Shown here piece after piece: positions 9,657-20,633 of a DNA stretch of 59,794 nucleotides. Source of the DNA: Gnetum montanum (taxonomy: Eukaryota > Streptophyta > Gnetopsida > Gnetales > Gnetaceae); NCBI GenBank assembly GCA_015680685.1, contig MNCI01001925.1, forward strand, positions 405,779 through 465,572. Direction: 5' to 3'. The translations under genes and the position numbers were made by a program. Below the pieces are notes generated by a model. It ran no database searches. It had not been told where the DNA came from and saw only the letters and a list, made by a program, of their open reading frames with translations. Position 1 is the first letter of the stretch; each line of letters starts with the position of its first letter.

Positions 9657-10319
9657 GTAGGCTTTGATCCTATCTCTATTAGTTATTTTTGCTTGTGCAT
9701 ATGCTTCATAGTGTAGATAGTCTCGTAGAGGGCTCTGGCGTATATGTCGAGCGTAAAGTTTAGCGTAGAAACTTCGGTGTATACGTCGAGCGTAAATTCA
9801 CAGTGTAAATTTGGGTTAGCGTAGATTGTCAGCGTAATCTGTTTTATCAGTGCCCAGCGTAATCACTTTTTCTTGCTCGAGGCATAGACGATTGTATCAG
9901 CGTAAGTTTCTATTTCATCAGCATAGACGATCTATGTTGTGACGGCGTATACGCTGAGGGTTCCTTCAGCGTATACGCTGAGCGTGCACAGTTGTCTTTT
10001 TAAGTATGATACAACGTAGACTTGTTTTTCATGTTTCCGGCGTAAACTGTTTGTTCAGTGTCTAGCGTAGACTATTTACGCAGGCAAATTTTGTGGCGTA
10101 TACGCTAAGGGTTCCTTCAGCGTATACGCTGAGCGTAAGAGATTCGGGCAATAGCGTAAATAGTTGGTTGTTAGCATATACACCAAGTCAGGCAGTGTAT
10201 ACGTCGGGCATAAACAGTTAGAAAATTTTTTCTAAGTGTCAGCCTACGATGTGAACTTTTGTTTTTTGCGTTATTTTGATGCATGGCTGATTTATCATGG
10301 CATCTTGATTATTTGGAAG
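9657..10319 (+). other. Intron 1 of the opposite-strand gene with GCGTATACGC palindromes
   Basis: Donor GTAGGC follows the first exon. The intron contains many GCGTA/TACGC repeats. Two long ones (about 9945-9985 and 10090-10135) have the form GCGTATACGCT, GAGGGTTCCTTC, then AGCGTATACGCTGAGCG, each able to fold. The same motif family fills the element's LTRs and leader. Confidence 0.6.
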
Positions 10320-12475
10320 GATAGTAAGCCTTTTTTCCTCATTGTTGAGCTTGTTGCGGTGCTAACATGGTTTGGCCCCATTGAGGATGATGAGCCTACC
10401 CCGGATCTAACTATGGACAACAATGGGGTCTGGTTCAAGGAAGGTGCATGTGAGTTCCTGGCCTTTATGCTAGACAACATCAAAGTGGCCATCTGGTCGC
10501 AGCTAAGTGAACTGGTGTCACGAAGTGTGCTTGAGGCAATGCTACCGAGAGCTACGAAGGATGTCATGGTCTTCATAGAAGACATTGACGAGGGGTTGTT
10601 TGTTAACGAGGATGGTTCTACTCGCGGGCCCAGGTCTACACGCCCGTTAGCGCATGTGTAGGCATGGTTGCCATGAGGGTTGGAATACCTCAACAACACC
10701 CTATTCATAGCTGCATGCGTGCACACATTGTTTCAAAATCCCCCTGGCACCGTGTACCAGGTTAATAGGTAGGACCATTTAAATTTGTTGTTTCTTTTTC
10801 ACCATTTGGTATTTTCTTTTATTTTGACATCCGTTTGTTTATAGGCCTAATGTTAACCCGGATGGAACATGTGTTGAGGATGACAGGCTAGCTCTTGCTC
10901 GCACTGCTGTAGAGGCTTTTATGGTGGGCCCCACACTTCGTGGAACCATATTGGGTTAAATGAAGGATGTTATCATTCATTTTCATAACCAGTTCTCAAG
11001 AGCGTTCACGATGTGCAAGGCTCATGGGTGGCTGCATGAAGACTAGTCAGACAATGGACTGGTCTTCCCTTGTGACCCTAGCAGCACATCCAAGTCGACA
11101 ACTAACGGTAAATGACAACATTTCCTAGATGTACTAATGTGTTTGTTTAACCGCCAAGAGTTATACTAACAATCTCAAATCATACTTGCAGTTGATGTAC
11201 CTCCTGGTGGGGACCCGGTTACAATGGGCCGAACTGAGACTATGCTATCGATGAAGTTCGAAGAGGTCAGTAAGGCCCAAAAGTGGTTGTGCAACGATGC
11301 CCCACCATCTATTGTTCGTTGCTTAGACAATGCCGGCCTCATGGAGCTTTTCACGACCTTGAGTCCTGATGTATCAATTGAAGAAATGATCGGGATCATG
11401 GATTCTTTTAATGAGTCTGTCTCCTACTACAGCACCCAGATTAAGGGTGTTAAGGTAGTTTTCCATTTGTCGCCTATGTTCTTTTCAAACTTATTTGGGG
11501 TACCAGCAGATGGCATAAGTGTAGTTTTAGACAGGGCTCATAAAGAGCTCCAGACAGTGCATGAATTGGAGGGCTAGTTGGGCATGGCCAAAGGTGCCAA
11601 GGGATTCCCGATGCAGGGGAAAGCAAAGGTTGCAGAGGTAAATGAACTATATCCCCTGTTTAGGGCATGGGTATTCCCCAAAACCCTTTCCTAGGTACAG
11701 AGTCTTGGGGTTGAGGTTGTGCGTGTCATGCAAACTATCCTGGAAACTGGAATGCGCTATAACTGGACTGAATTTTTCTTGTTGGGCATGCACAAGAAGA
11801 TAGTGTGATTGCGCTCAAATGTCGAGGCACAATCCCATTTCACCTTTGCCTTCTTTTCTGGTTACCTTTGCCACTTTGCCGAATTTCTGGTAGTTTGCGC
11901 AGACAACAAGTTTGTTCTATGGGATCGGGGTCAACTATCCCGCCCATGGATCAACCACTTATATGAAACAGCCAAGTCCCAGAATGCACCAGAGGGCATT
12001 GATGAGTCCGTGTCTATCATGACAGGGGGATCGTCTAGTACGTCAATCCACACCCATGACAGTTTGGGATTGGAATCGGACGATGTACCCTATACTGCGA
12101 GAAGAGTGGAACGGGTCATCAAGGAAATTGTTGGCCAGGCCAAATCAAAGTTGAAAAGACACGAATTCCCAACTAAGGAGGTCTCGAATGTGAGTGAGCC
12201 AAGAGTGAAGCGCATACGAGTTAAGATGCCTGGTAAGTAGACTTCACCTGCCTATTGTTTTACCGTTTTCGTTTCGCTCATAATTTTTTCTTCAATCGCT
12301 TACATGTCACTGATACCTTCGGCTTGATTTGAGAAGTGAGGAAGCAAGATTTAGAAATGATCACTAAGGAGGAGGAGACCAACATGGAGCAGAATAATGA
12401 GGATGAAAATGTGGAGAAGGATCAGGGAGGAGGAACGGAGGAGTTGAAAGAGAACACCACAGAAATTGAACCATT

Positions 12476-12624
12476 GGATGATCAGGGTGGTATCGATCAA
12501 GTGTTCAGCAGCTTTCTTAAGGGAAAGCTGGACTTGGGTGATCCCCCAGNGGATGATCAGGGTGGTATCGATCAAGTGTTCAGCAGCTTTCTTAAGGGAA
12601 AGCTGGACTTGGGTGATCCCCCAG
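12476..12624. repeat. Exact 74-bp duplication flanking an N
   Basis: Bases 12476-12549 recur exactly as 12551-12624 around the N at 12550. This is an unmerged contig overlap, so one copy should be removed when reading the acidic exon of the opposite-strand gene. Confidence 0.9.
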
Positions 12625-14143
12625 AAGGTGACAAGGAGCACGGTAGGTCTTCTTCTATTTTTATTTTTACATTGCTTCATTAGTTATCATTTCTATGGTA
12701 TTTTATTTTCGTATTTTCATTTCTTTCAAATGAAGGCAGCGAAACCAGGACGATGCGGTTAGACGTACCCATGAAGATGGTTCCTCCTGAGAGGACTGTG
12801 GAGGTTAGTTCGTCCTGCACCCGTGAGGCATTTACTTGGAAAGAAATGCCAAGTAAGAAGGATTTTGTGGCTAGAATCGCTGAAGAGGTTGTCGAACGAA
12901 TTTAGGAGGTCCACCCTGAAATAGGTATAACGTTTTTTGAATCATTTATCATTTTAAAGTTTTGCACCTTGTTCATGTTGTCTTAACGTTTTTTCTTTTC
13001 ATGTGCATAGGTGCCAAATTGAGGTGGGATTCCTCTGAGAGCATCAACATAGAGAGTTTACCCTCACTATCTCCAGAGGTGGAGTAGGTGCCAAAACCTA
13101 TTTATGAGGACGTGGCGGAAGGTCTTGTGCACAATGCCAAGTCACTATGGACCTATAGGCATTCTGTCAAGCAGTTGTGGCTACAGATCCAGGAAAAAGA
13201 AAAGGAAGTCTCCAAATTATCGGTTGAATGTGACTATATTAAAGCTTGGTACGAGTTTGCTACCGCTAAACTAAGCGGTGATCGCTCTTGGCGAACGTCT
13301 GAGGTTACGTATACGAGATATTAGAATTTACTAAATCATCATGCATCACTGACTCGGAGAATGGCAGAGTGTAAAGCACAAATTGATCTCCTGAACCTCA
13401 AATGTCAAGATTGGAAAGCCTTTGCTTCCAAGGTTCACAAGTGGGGTTAGGATGAGAAGAACCACAAACATCACTACAAGAAGTCGTTAAAAGAAGTATC
13501 AATTGAGAAGCGACAACTAGAAATGTTTGTGGAGGGTTTGGGTTTGTGCTCTGCCTTTGATACTTTTGTCCAAAACACAACTGTCGAGATGGAGTCGCCT
13601 ACCAGGGTGATTACAACTACCTCTGGGGAAGTGTCTGTGGGTGAATTTCCTCTAAAGCATCCTACCTAGTCGGCTGTTGAAAAGGGGAAAGCCTTGGTGG
13701 ACGTAGACCTAGGCCTCAATGGGACAGATTGGGCAAGTGTCTTAGAAGAGGAGATCCTTTGTCGACTGGAATTTGGGTTAGGGGGATCTCCTATGGTAAG
13801 CGTTATGAAATTATAAAATTGATTTGCTAAATAATGTTTGAAATTTTGATGCTCTCTTGTTCTTATATTGGTTGTCTCATTTTGTATTTTTAGGATGAAG
13901 GTGGTGACAATGTCCAAGAAGCTGACCCCAGTGGAGTAAGGGCCCCTGACGCTGGTGGATCTAAAGGGGACGATCCTCCCATCCCAGATGCTTAGTTTTT
14001 AGTTTTGTTTTTATTTAGTTTTTTTTTTGCTTTATGGAACTATTATAACTCAAATTGACACGGGAATTGTAAGTTGAAAATTTTGAGGTATTTAACAGAT
14101 GGACGAGAATAGCTAACTCTTGTAATTGTACATCATTGCACAT

Positions 14144-14149
14144 AATAAA
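14144..14149 (+). terminator. Polyadenylation signal of the opposite-strand gene
   Basis: AATAAA lies about 150 bases after the stop at 13993-13995, in AT-rich sequence and just before the repeat block at 14285. It is consistent with a self-contained transcription unit on the + strand. Confidence 0.45.
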
Positions 14150-14284
14150 ATTTTTTTTGGTTGATTTTAAGTTTAATTGCACACACGACATGGCAATATA
14201 AAATGTTTTGGTTCACTTTTCTGTTTTAAGTGTAACACGTGGATGTAATTATAAATGATAAGAGAAAAAAAAAAAAAAGTGAAT

Positions 14285-14485
14285 GAACTAGTTTAAGGCC
14301 ATTTCGGGCCACATGCGTAACCAAGGAATATTTCAGATGATGCAGATAAGTTTTTTTTTTTGACCGACCATTGCTAATCGTGGCTAGTTTTATGTCATTG
14401 TGGACATGATAATTTAACATCATCCCGGACAGGGAGTGTAGTTTAATGTTTTTTTTTATTTGTTGTAGTTTAACGTCGTTTCGGA
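14285..14485. repeat. Repeat block between opposite-strand gene and protease, element 1
   Basis: Units such as AGTTTAAGGCC-atttcg-GGCC, AGTTTTATGTC-attgtg-GACAT and AGTTTAACGTC-gtttcg-GACAT repeat four times. They match the block at 8935-9080, so the opposite-strand gene is bracketed by the same kind of repeat. Confidence 0.68.
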
Positions 14486-14500
14486 CATGTTGAGATGGTA

Positions 14501-15656
14501 TTATTTTAGGGATTTTTTGATTTTTTTCTTTTTAATGTTAGGCGATGTGTCAACGGGTATGATCCTGTATTTAGCGTCCCCTTCGCTGATTACATTGAAT
14601 GGTAATTCAGCCCAAGGGACGTCTGATGGAGTGGTTCCTGTGTCAGTGTTTTCTTGTGTTTCAGTATTTGCTATGAGTTCTATGTTAGTCTCTAATTGAG
14701 AGGATGTATGTACAATATCAGGCACGGGTGTTTTTGTTTTAGGTAGATTTGGATTATTTCCTATTGGTTGTTGTTCATTTATGTCGTTTTGGCTAGGCTC
14801 TTCAAACTCAACCTCTGAGCCTTGATCCATGTCCATGTGTGATGAAACTATAGGTGTAGCCACTTCCCCATGTATGATGATTTCACCACCTTCGTAAGGT
14901 AGGTGAATTTCTTGATGTATAGGGGATGAGACCGCTTTCAGTTGGGCCAACTAGGGCCTCCCTAATATTAGGTTGAATCCTATCATTTCATCGACCACTA
15001 CGAAATCGGCAGATGTGGGAAACTAGTCCCCTACTATGAAGTTTAAGGTCACTATGCCTTTGACCATCATGCATGACCCACTGAATGATTTTAAACATGT
15101 AGTTACGGTTGGTTTGATTAACCCCGTCAGCCCTAGTTGTTCAACGATAGGGTATGGTACTACGTTTGTGGCAGCTCCATCGTCTACATGGATCCTATGT
15201 ATCTTGAACTGATTTATGCATATCTTAATGAACATAAGGGTTGTTGTTACCTCCCCTATTTCCTTATCCACTTTAATGTGGAAGCTTAGTGGTTTGGAAG
15301 TTGACCCTTCGGAAGAGTACATTACTGCGTGAATGGAAGGTTCATTCGGGGGCAAGTCCTCGCTTACTGGGATCAATGTTAGCATGTGTACCAAAGCTTC
15401 ACGATGCATTTGGGATGTTAGAAGTAAGTCATAAAAGCTTAGTGAAGTGTTCTTTTGCTTGAGTGCCTGTGTAACTTGTGTTAAAGCTGTTGCCAAATCT
15501 CTACTATTTGGTGCGTTTACATCAGCGGTGACTGGGTCCATTGGGCCCAACAGTTTTATTTCATGCTTCGTTGGTCTGTTGTTTTTTCTTGGAGTTATTG
15601 TTTTAGACGTTTCAGTTTGTTTTGATGGTTCAGCTTCATTACCTGCATTTGGTTGA
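14501..15656 (-). pseudogene. Protease region of element 1
   Basis: It follows gag in the same frame. A helical lead (QALKQKNTSLSFYDLLL, about 15450) precedes the aspartic protease, with active site VDDGAATNVV (about 15180) and the late motif NLILGRP (about 14960). A conserved tail, SSPIHQEIHLPYEGGE, is followed by a polar stretch ending near 14501. Two stops interrupt it: TAG before FPTS (element 3 has CAA, Gln) and TAG in GRP-LAQL (element 3 has TGG, Trp). The protease cuts the Gag-Pol precursor. In element 1 the reading frame stops here and RT resumes only after the opposite-strand gene, about 5.5 kb on. Confidence 0.85.
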
Positions 15657-15772
15657 TTGTTAGGTGGCGTTATGGGTATGGTATTAAGTGGAGTGGGTTT
15701 AGGTGGCCCTACGGCTAACCATTGACGCTATTTCTCCAAGCATTCATGTGTGAGCTTATCCGCTAAGCGTTC

Positions 15773-18627
15773 TCATGTGTGCCATGGAGGTGGAGCCGGT
15801 CTGGGAGCCTTAGGTTGCTTTGGTATTCTTACCACATATGGAGCCGGGCGAGGTTGTTGTTGGACATTCGGATGTGGTTGAGCAGAAGGTTGGCCAGGCA
15901 TCCTAATTACGTAGGGGCCAGGTTTGCCTTGCATTTGTGAGGTGGAGGTTTGGTAATCATTAGGACTTGCGGATGTCCTAACAACATATGGGGTTGGTTT
16001 CGGTGGAGGTTGAACTTCTGCTATTGCAACTGTGGGTGGCACTTGGACTATGAAAGGGGCAGGTCGAGTAGGAGGGGTTGATAGATTTGGGGTAGTGACA
16101 GCGGGAGGAATGTGCACTACATATGGTTTTTATGGGACGCATGATGGTTGAGGCATGGATGCGGATGGAGTGGGAGGAACATGGACTACAAACGGATTGT
16201 TAGGTGTTTGTTGTTTATATTTAGGGTAGATGGTATTAATGTTGGGTGTCTCAAGTTCATCATCAAAGCAGATTGTGTTGATAACATACGACGCCTCTTT
16301 GGTGTTTAGAGGGTCTTTATACACCCCCAAAGCTTGATTCTGTGGTTGGACCGGGTTGGCCTCATCAAAGGTGATTTGACCTTTGTTGATCATTTGCTGT
16401 ATGTCCTGCTTCAAGGTGAACCAGTAATCTGTGCCGTGCTCGTTGCTTTGGTGGTAATCGTAGAAGCGATCCATTCTAAAACCTTTGGGTACTGGGGGCT
16501 CATCCAGTGTTGCTAAGCTTGGGTTCTAAACAAGTTGACAGAACCGATCATGTCTCTAGATGGCCGTGGGGGATAACTATTTTTGTTTCATTAACCTAGC
16601 CTTCAGGAGTTGATTGAAGACTTGGGATGGCTTCATAGGTAACAACATATATTGAGAGGGTTCTTTCCTCTCAAAATTTCTCGTACGGTTTGGTATTGGG
16701 TTCTGCGATGATGATGATTCCGACGCGGTTGTGGGAGTAGGTTTAGTATAGTTAGTAAGGGCCATAGGTGGTTTGTTTTGTTGTGCCATGCGCACTTGTT
16801 GCATTTTCGCTATTGCCACTATAGTTGCTTTAGCCTTCTCTTTATCCTTTTTACTATGTTGATTTTTGAAGGCTAGATACGTAGGATCATGGCTATTTTG
16901 AGCCGCCTCTTCTATGTTTTTAATCTGTACAAAGGCTTGGTTAAGATTACGCATGTTTAGATAGTACAACTTAGATTTGAAAAAGTCATTAATGGTCCCC
17001 TTTAGAATTGTGAGCAAATATGTCTGGGAGATCGGCTCATGTAGCTCATTGAGAGCGGCACTCCACCTCTGAATGAATTTTTGTACAGGTTCAAGTGGTG
17101 CTTGTTTAACTTGTATAAGGCTCTCCAATGTCACCTCAGGTTTCAAGTTATATTTAAACCTAGTCACGAACTGATGTAACAACTCTTCCAAGGAAAATAT
17201 GGAATTCCACGGTAGGGCCCGGTACAAATCAAGTGCTCTCCCTGCGAGGGACATGGGGAACACCCGCAAAATGGCATGCGGCCATGCCTGGAGTAACGCG
17301 CATTCTAATCTAAATGCTATTAAGTGAGCATTGGGGTCCATCTCCCCATTATATTTAGTTAGTATTGGCAATGATATTCCTTTGGGTAAAGTTAGGGGCG
17401 GGACGGAAGGGCTAATAGGGTCATCGTGGTACAAGTCCACTACCTTTAACTCTCCGTCGGTAGCTGTTTTGGGGCATTTGACCTCGTCAGTTAGTTCTTG
17501 CATTAATTTTTTAGCATCTACCCAGTCTTGAGCACTAGGTGAGACGACGACTTGTGGTTGTGGTACATTGTACATGTTGGATTTTTGGATGGTAGGTTGG
17601 AAGGCTGAGAGCTGCGTAGTTCGCAGTTGTACTTGTGGAATGTTCATAGCGTGTGGCACCAGGGATGGCACATTATAGGTGAGAGGTTGTTGTTGTTGTT
17701 GTTGCGGATGTACTTGGGGAATGTTGGCTGGTGGAATCGTATGAGGTGGCATGGTGTAGTGAGGAAGTTGATGTTGTTGTGGTGAGCCCCCATCGCTGCC
17801 CATTGCCCAGCCACGTTTTGTGAAGGAACTCCTTGTTGGGTTACATCGGTCGAGGGGGCTCCATGCATTTGGATGTGGGGAATGTAGTGAGCAGACATGG
17901 ATGCTAGTATCACGTGTGGCATCCCTATCACTTGAGGTGAGAAGGTTGCTCCCATGTTGTTGTGTGGGGGTGGTGCTTGCGAGGATGGGCCGGCAGCTGC
18001 ACCGGGAATGATAGCGAGAGGGAGAGTGTTGACTTGCGAGTTGCTCAAAAGAGGAATATGGACTAGTGCTAATGTTTTTGGTGGAGGTTCTTGCACCTGC
18101 GTGAACCTGAGGTGTTGGAGGGGCATGATTTCCCCTGTGCTTGGGTGAAACATGGGATTGATGTGTGTTTGTGGGCTAAGGATGTGATAGGAGTCTTCGT
18201 GTTTGGATTGGGAAACGAACTCGTCCTCCTCTTCCGGTTGGAGATCCACTGCAACTTGATCCAACAACTGGCTCCTTTGTAGGAGGAGTTGTGTGACGAG
18301 CTTTGAGTACTGCTCTGGAATAGAGATTATATCATACGGGGAAGGGATGAATTCACGTCCCCCCTTGTAGAAGAGTTCGTATTACCTCTTTACCTCTATT
18401 TTGGCTCGATCTACGACCAGACAAGCTTGCATCTTCATACATATGAAGTTGTACTGGTCCTAGGTTATAATGTTAGAGGTTGGGTTCCTCCCTTGCAACC
18501 TTAGGGATCGGCGAGGCCCCGCTATGGGTTGTACTGTTGACTGTTGAGCAACGGGCTGTTGGATAGCCATGGTGCCTATAATGTCGGTGACTTGAGTGGT
18601 TGTGGTGGTGGTGTTTACAAGGTTCAT
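15773..18627 (-). pseudogene. gag: gag of element 1
   Basis: The start codon complement is at 18625-18627. An N-terminal conserved block (YNFICMKMQA) carries two stops relative to element 0. A Gln/Pro-rich linker contains a frameshift near 17790. The capsid domain (17430-16830) includes LTKYNGEMDPNAHL, QAWPHAILRVFPMSL, FVTRFKYNLKPEVTL and NDFFKSKLYYL. A decayed zinc knuckle (FYDYHQSNEHGTDYW, about 16455) has lost its Cys residues. A Pro-rich linker (16200-15780) repeats PYVVRIP-type units five or more times before the protease. Stops at 16577, 16130 and 15773 interrupt an otherwise single frame shared with protease. Confidence 0.88.
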
Positions 18628-19307
18628 GATGACCTATTGAGGGTATGACATGGTATAGAGATGTGAGATTAGTGTGCTGAGTGCAGTGTACAACATATAC
18701 GCTTCAATGACCAGCATATAACAACAGTGTACACAGTGTATACAGCATATATACATGNGCATATACGCTTCAATGACCAGCATATAACAACAGTGTACAC
18801 AGTGTATACAGCATATATACATGCAGCGTATGGAGTCAGTGTAGACAAGTCCATGGCGTAAATCATACAGCATATATGCTAAGCAGCGTATATAGCATCA
18901 GGATGCAGTGTAAACAGGCTTTATAGCAGTGGCATATATGAATAGTAGTGTAAACGAGCTCGTAGTGTGAAGGGAGTAGAATACGGCGTAAACGAACAGT
19001 AGTATCTATGGCGTACAATGTGCAGCGTAAACTTTAGTAGTCTTGTGTACGGCGTAGGCAAAATTTGAAGCGTAAGGCGTATAGCGTATGATTAATAGCG
19101 TAAATATTGGGGATCTTGCAGGGTAAGGTTTAACAAGAGCAGTGTAGATGCTGGACCGCGTAAAAGCCGGATAGTTTGCAGGCTGGGTTTTAAACTGAGC
19201 AGTCCCAATGCTAGGAGGCTTTTAGAAGGAATCGACGTATGTTCGGTGGCGTAAATGCTTAGTAGCATAAAAACTAGGAGGCTTGTAGTGAGGTTTTAGG
19301 TGGAGGA
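18628..19307 (-). other. Untranslated leader of element 1
   Basis: The leader between PBS and gag is made of loose AGCGTAAAC / GCATATACGCT repeats. Bases 18694-18757 recur exactly at 18760-18823 around the N at 18758, an assembly duplication. No protein is supported. Confidence 0.6.
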
Positions 19308-19323
19308 CCTTCTTCTAGCGCCA
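19308..19323 (-). other. Primer binding site of element 1
   Basis: On the minus strand it reads TGGCGCTAGAAGAAGG, five bases from the LTR end at 19329. It differs from element 0's site by a single base in this span. Confidence 0.75.
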
Positions 19324-19328
19324 ATTTC

Positions 19329-20628
19329 TGTACCATCCGAAATTGTCGATCTTCAGCTAGAAGGAAATAGAGACCGTGGGATCACCGAACATGCATAGAA
19401 GACCCTACCTTCGCCTGAGGGCAAGCTAGAATGAACGAAGGTAGAGTACCTTGGGTGGTCCACACGTGGATCAGACAAGGATTTCCCTGAACGTACACCG
19501 AAGTGCTATACACTAGGTTATACGTAAATGGCATAACGAGCGTAAATCATAGCGTAAACAGCATAATCAATGCGAACAGAGTGTAAACATAAACGAGTGT
19601 AAACATAGTATATGCAACAATTAATGCAAACAGTAAACAATTTTGGGAAGATAATGTAACAATGGCATTACATAATGAAAATACAATGCACTGGTCTGAT
19701 GTAGTTGTGACTGGAACACAAGGCGGATGAAAAGCCCCGATGGATGCAAGGGTGACTGTGGGTTGGTTCGCACTATAGGCATAGCGTAGAGTCTATAGGC
19801 TCAGCGTATAGGTTTTTCCAGTGTAAAAAGGTTTCTGCTCTGGTGCTCTGCATCTCTGCTCTCTGGTGTAGCTCTGGAATTTGCCAACTGACCTGGATCT
19901 AGTGCAAAATGGGGCTTTTATATAGGTTTTTGATGCTAGACTCGGGTTGGGCGACATGTGGTGCATTGACCGAGTGCAAAAGCGTAAAATTTACAAGTGT
20001 ACAATATGTGACATTTGCTGGGCATATACGTTGGGCGCATACACTGCGTCTGGTGAGCGTAGACTATGGATGTATACGTTAGGCGTATACGCTAGATGTG
20101 CTGGGCGTATGCGAATTTGGACGTAGATGCTGTGGATGCTAGGTGTATATGCTAGGCATATACACTGATGATGGCTGGGCATATACACTGGAGTGTATAC
20201 GCTAATGTGCTGGGCGTATACACTGGGGGTATATGTTATGGGTGTTGGCGTATACGCTGGGGCATATACGCTGATGGTCATTGCCTTGTGCCAAATCTTG
20301 TTTTCCGATGCTGTTTCCATGCCATCTTTGGGGATTTCATGCTGGGTGTATATATTTGTTGTACTTGTTGAGCGTACATGTGAGGCATGTATGCTGCGGA
20401 TATATGATGTGGGTGTCAGGCATATACGCTGGGGCATATATGCTGTGGATGTGAACTTGAGCGTATACGCTGGGCGTATACGCCGAGACTGCATACTTAG
20501 TGAAAATCAAGTATTTTGATCTCTAGAGTTGCCATGTGTAACACCCGATGTAGTTGTGGTCGTCTGTGGATCCCAGGGACCTGCTTCTTATTGGACAAGT
20601 ACTAAGCTCAAAATTTTGTGGTGTTTCA
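19329..20628 (-). repeat. 5' LTR of element 1
   Basis: It runs TGTACCATCCG (19329) to GTGTTTCA (20628), 1300 bases. A minus-strand TATA box (CCTATATAAAAGCC) lies at 19913-19925, about 700 bases into the LTR. U3 (20000-20490) carries a long run of GCGTATACGCTG-type repeats. Element transcription would start near 19890 and run leftward. Confidence 0.9.
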
Positions 20629-20633
20629 CCATA

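Larger units (their letters stand above)
9526..13995 (+). pseudogene. Opposite-strand spliced gene between protease and RT, element 1
   Basis: I do not recognise a named family. Eight exons can be traced: 9526-9656, about 10320-10768, 10845-11107, 11192-12232, about 12337-12642, 12736-12924, 13011-13795 and 13894-13995; most borders are GT/AG and the first acceptor is uncertain. The product has a globular N-terminal half (motifs VVFHLSPMFFSNLFGVP near 11470 and YPLFRAWVFPKTL near 11660), a basic tail (KRIRVKMPGK, possible nuclear signal), an acidic exon (12337-12642), a coiled-coil-like stretch (13180-13530) and a short C-terminus ending DDPPIPDA. About ten in-frame stops make this copy a pseudogene. 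The same protein is encoded in element 2, also opposite to pol. The N-terminal half faintly recalls plant mobile-domain or putative plant transposon proteins; this is a guess. Confidence 0.8.
3235..20628 (-). mobile_element. Element 1: full-length Ty3/gypsy Tat-type retrotransposon
   Basis: This 17.4-kb element has LTRs 3235-4499 and 19329-20628, both TG...CA, and a perfect 5-base target duplication ccata (3230-3234 and 20629-20633). Order along the minus strand: 5' LTR, PBS, leader, gag, protease, a spliced gene on the opposite strand, RT, two RNases H, integrase, repeat block, polypurine tract, 3' LTR. The dual RNase H marks the Tat lineage. Gag, protease, RT and integrase all carry stops, and an N has removed the RT core, so this copy is dead as assembled. 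The size is inflated by the inverted duplicate at 4697-4990. It was inserted in the 3' untranslated region of element 2. Confidence 0.92.

Noticed and set aside
9270-14150. Opposite-strand gene as an independent nested transposon
   Set aside because: I found no TG/CA or inverted termini and no target duplication at its borders, and element 2 has the homologous gene at the same place.
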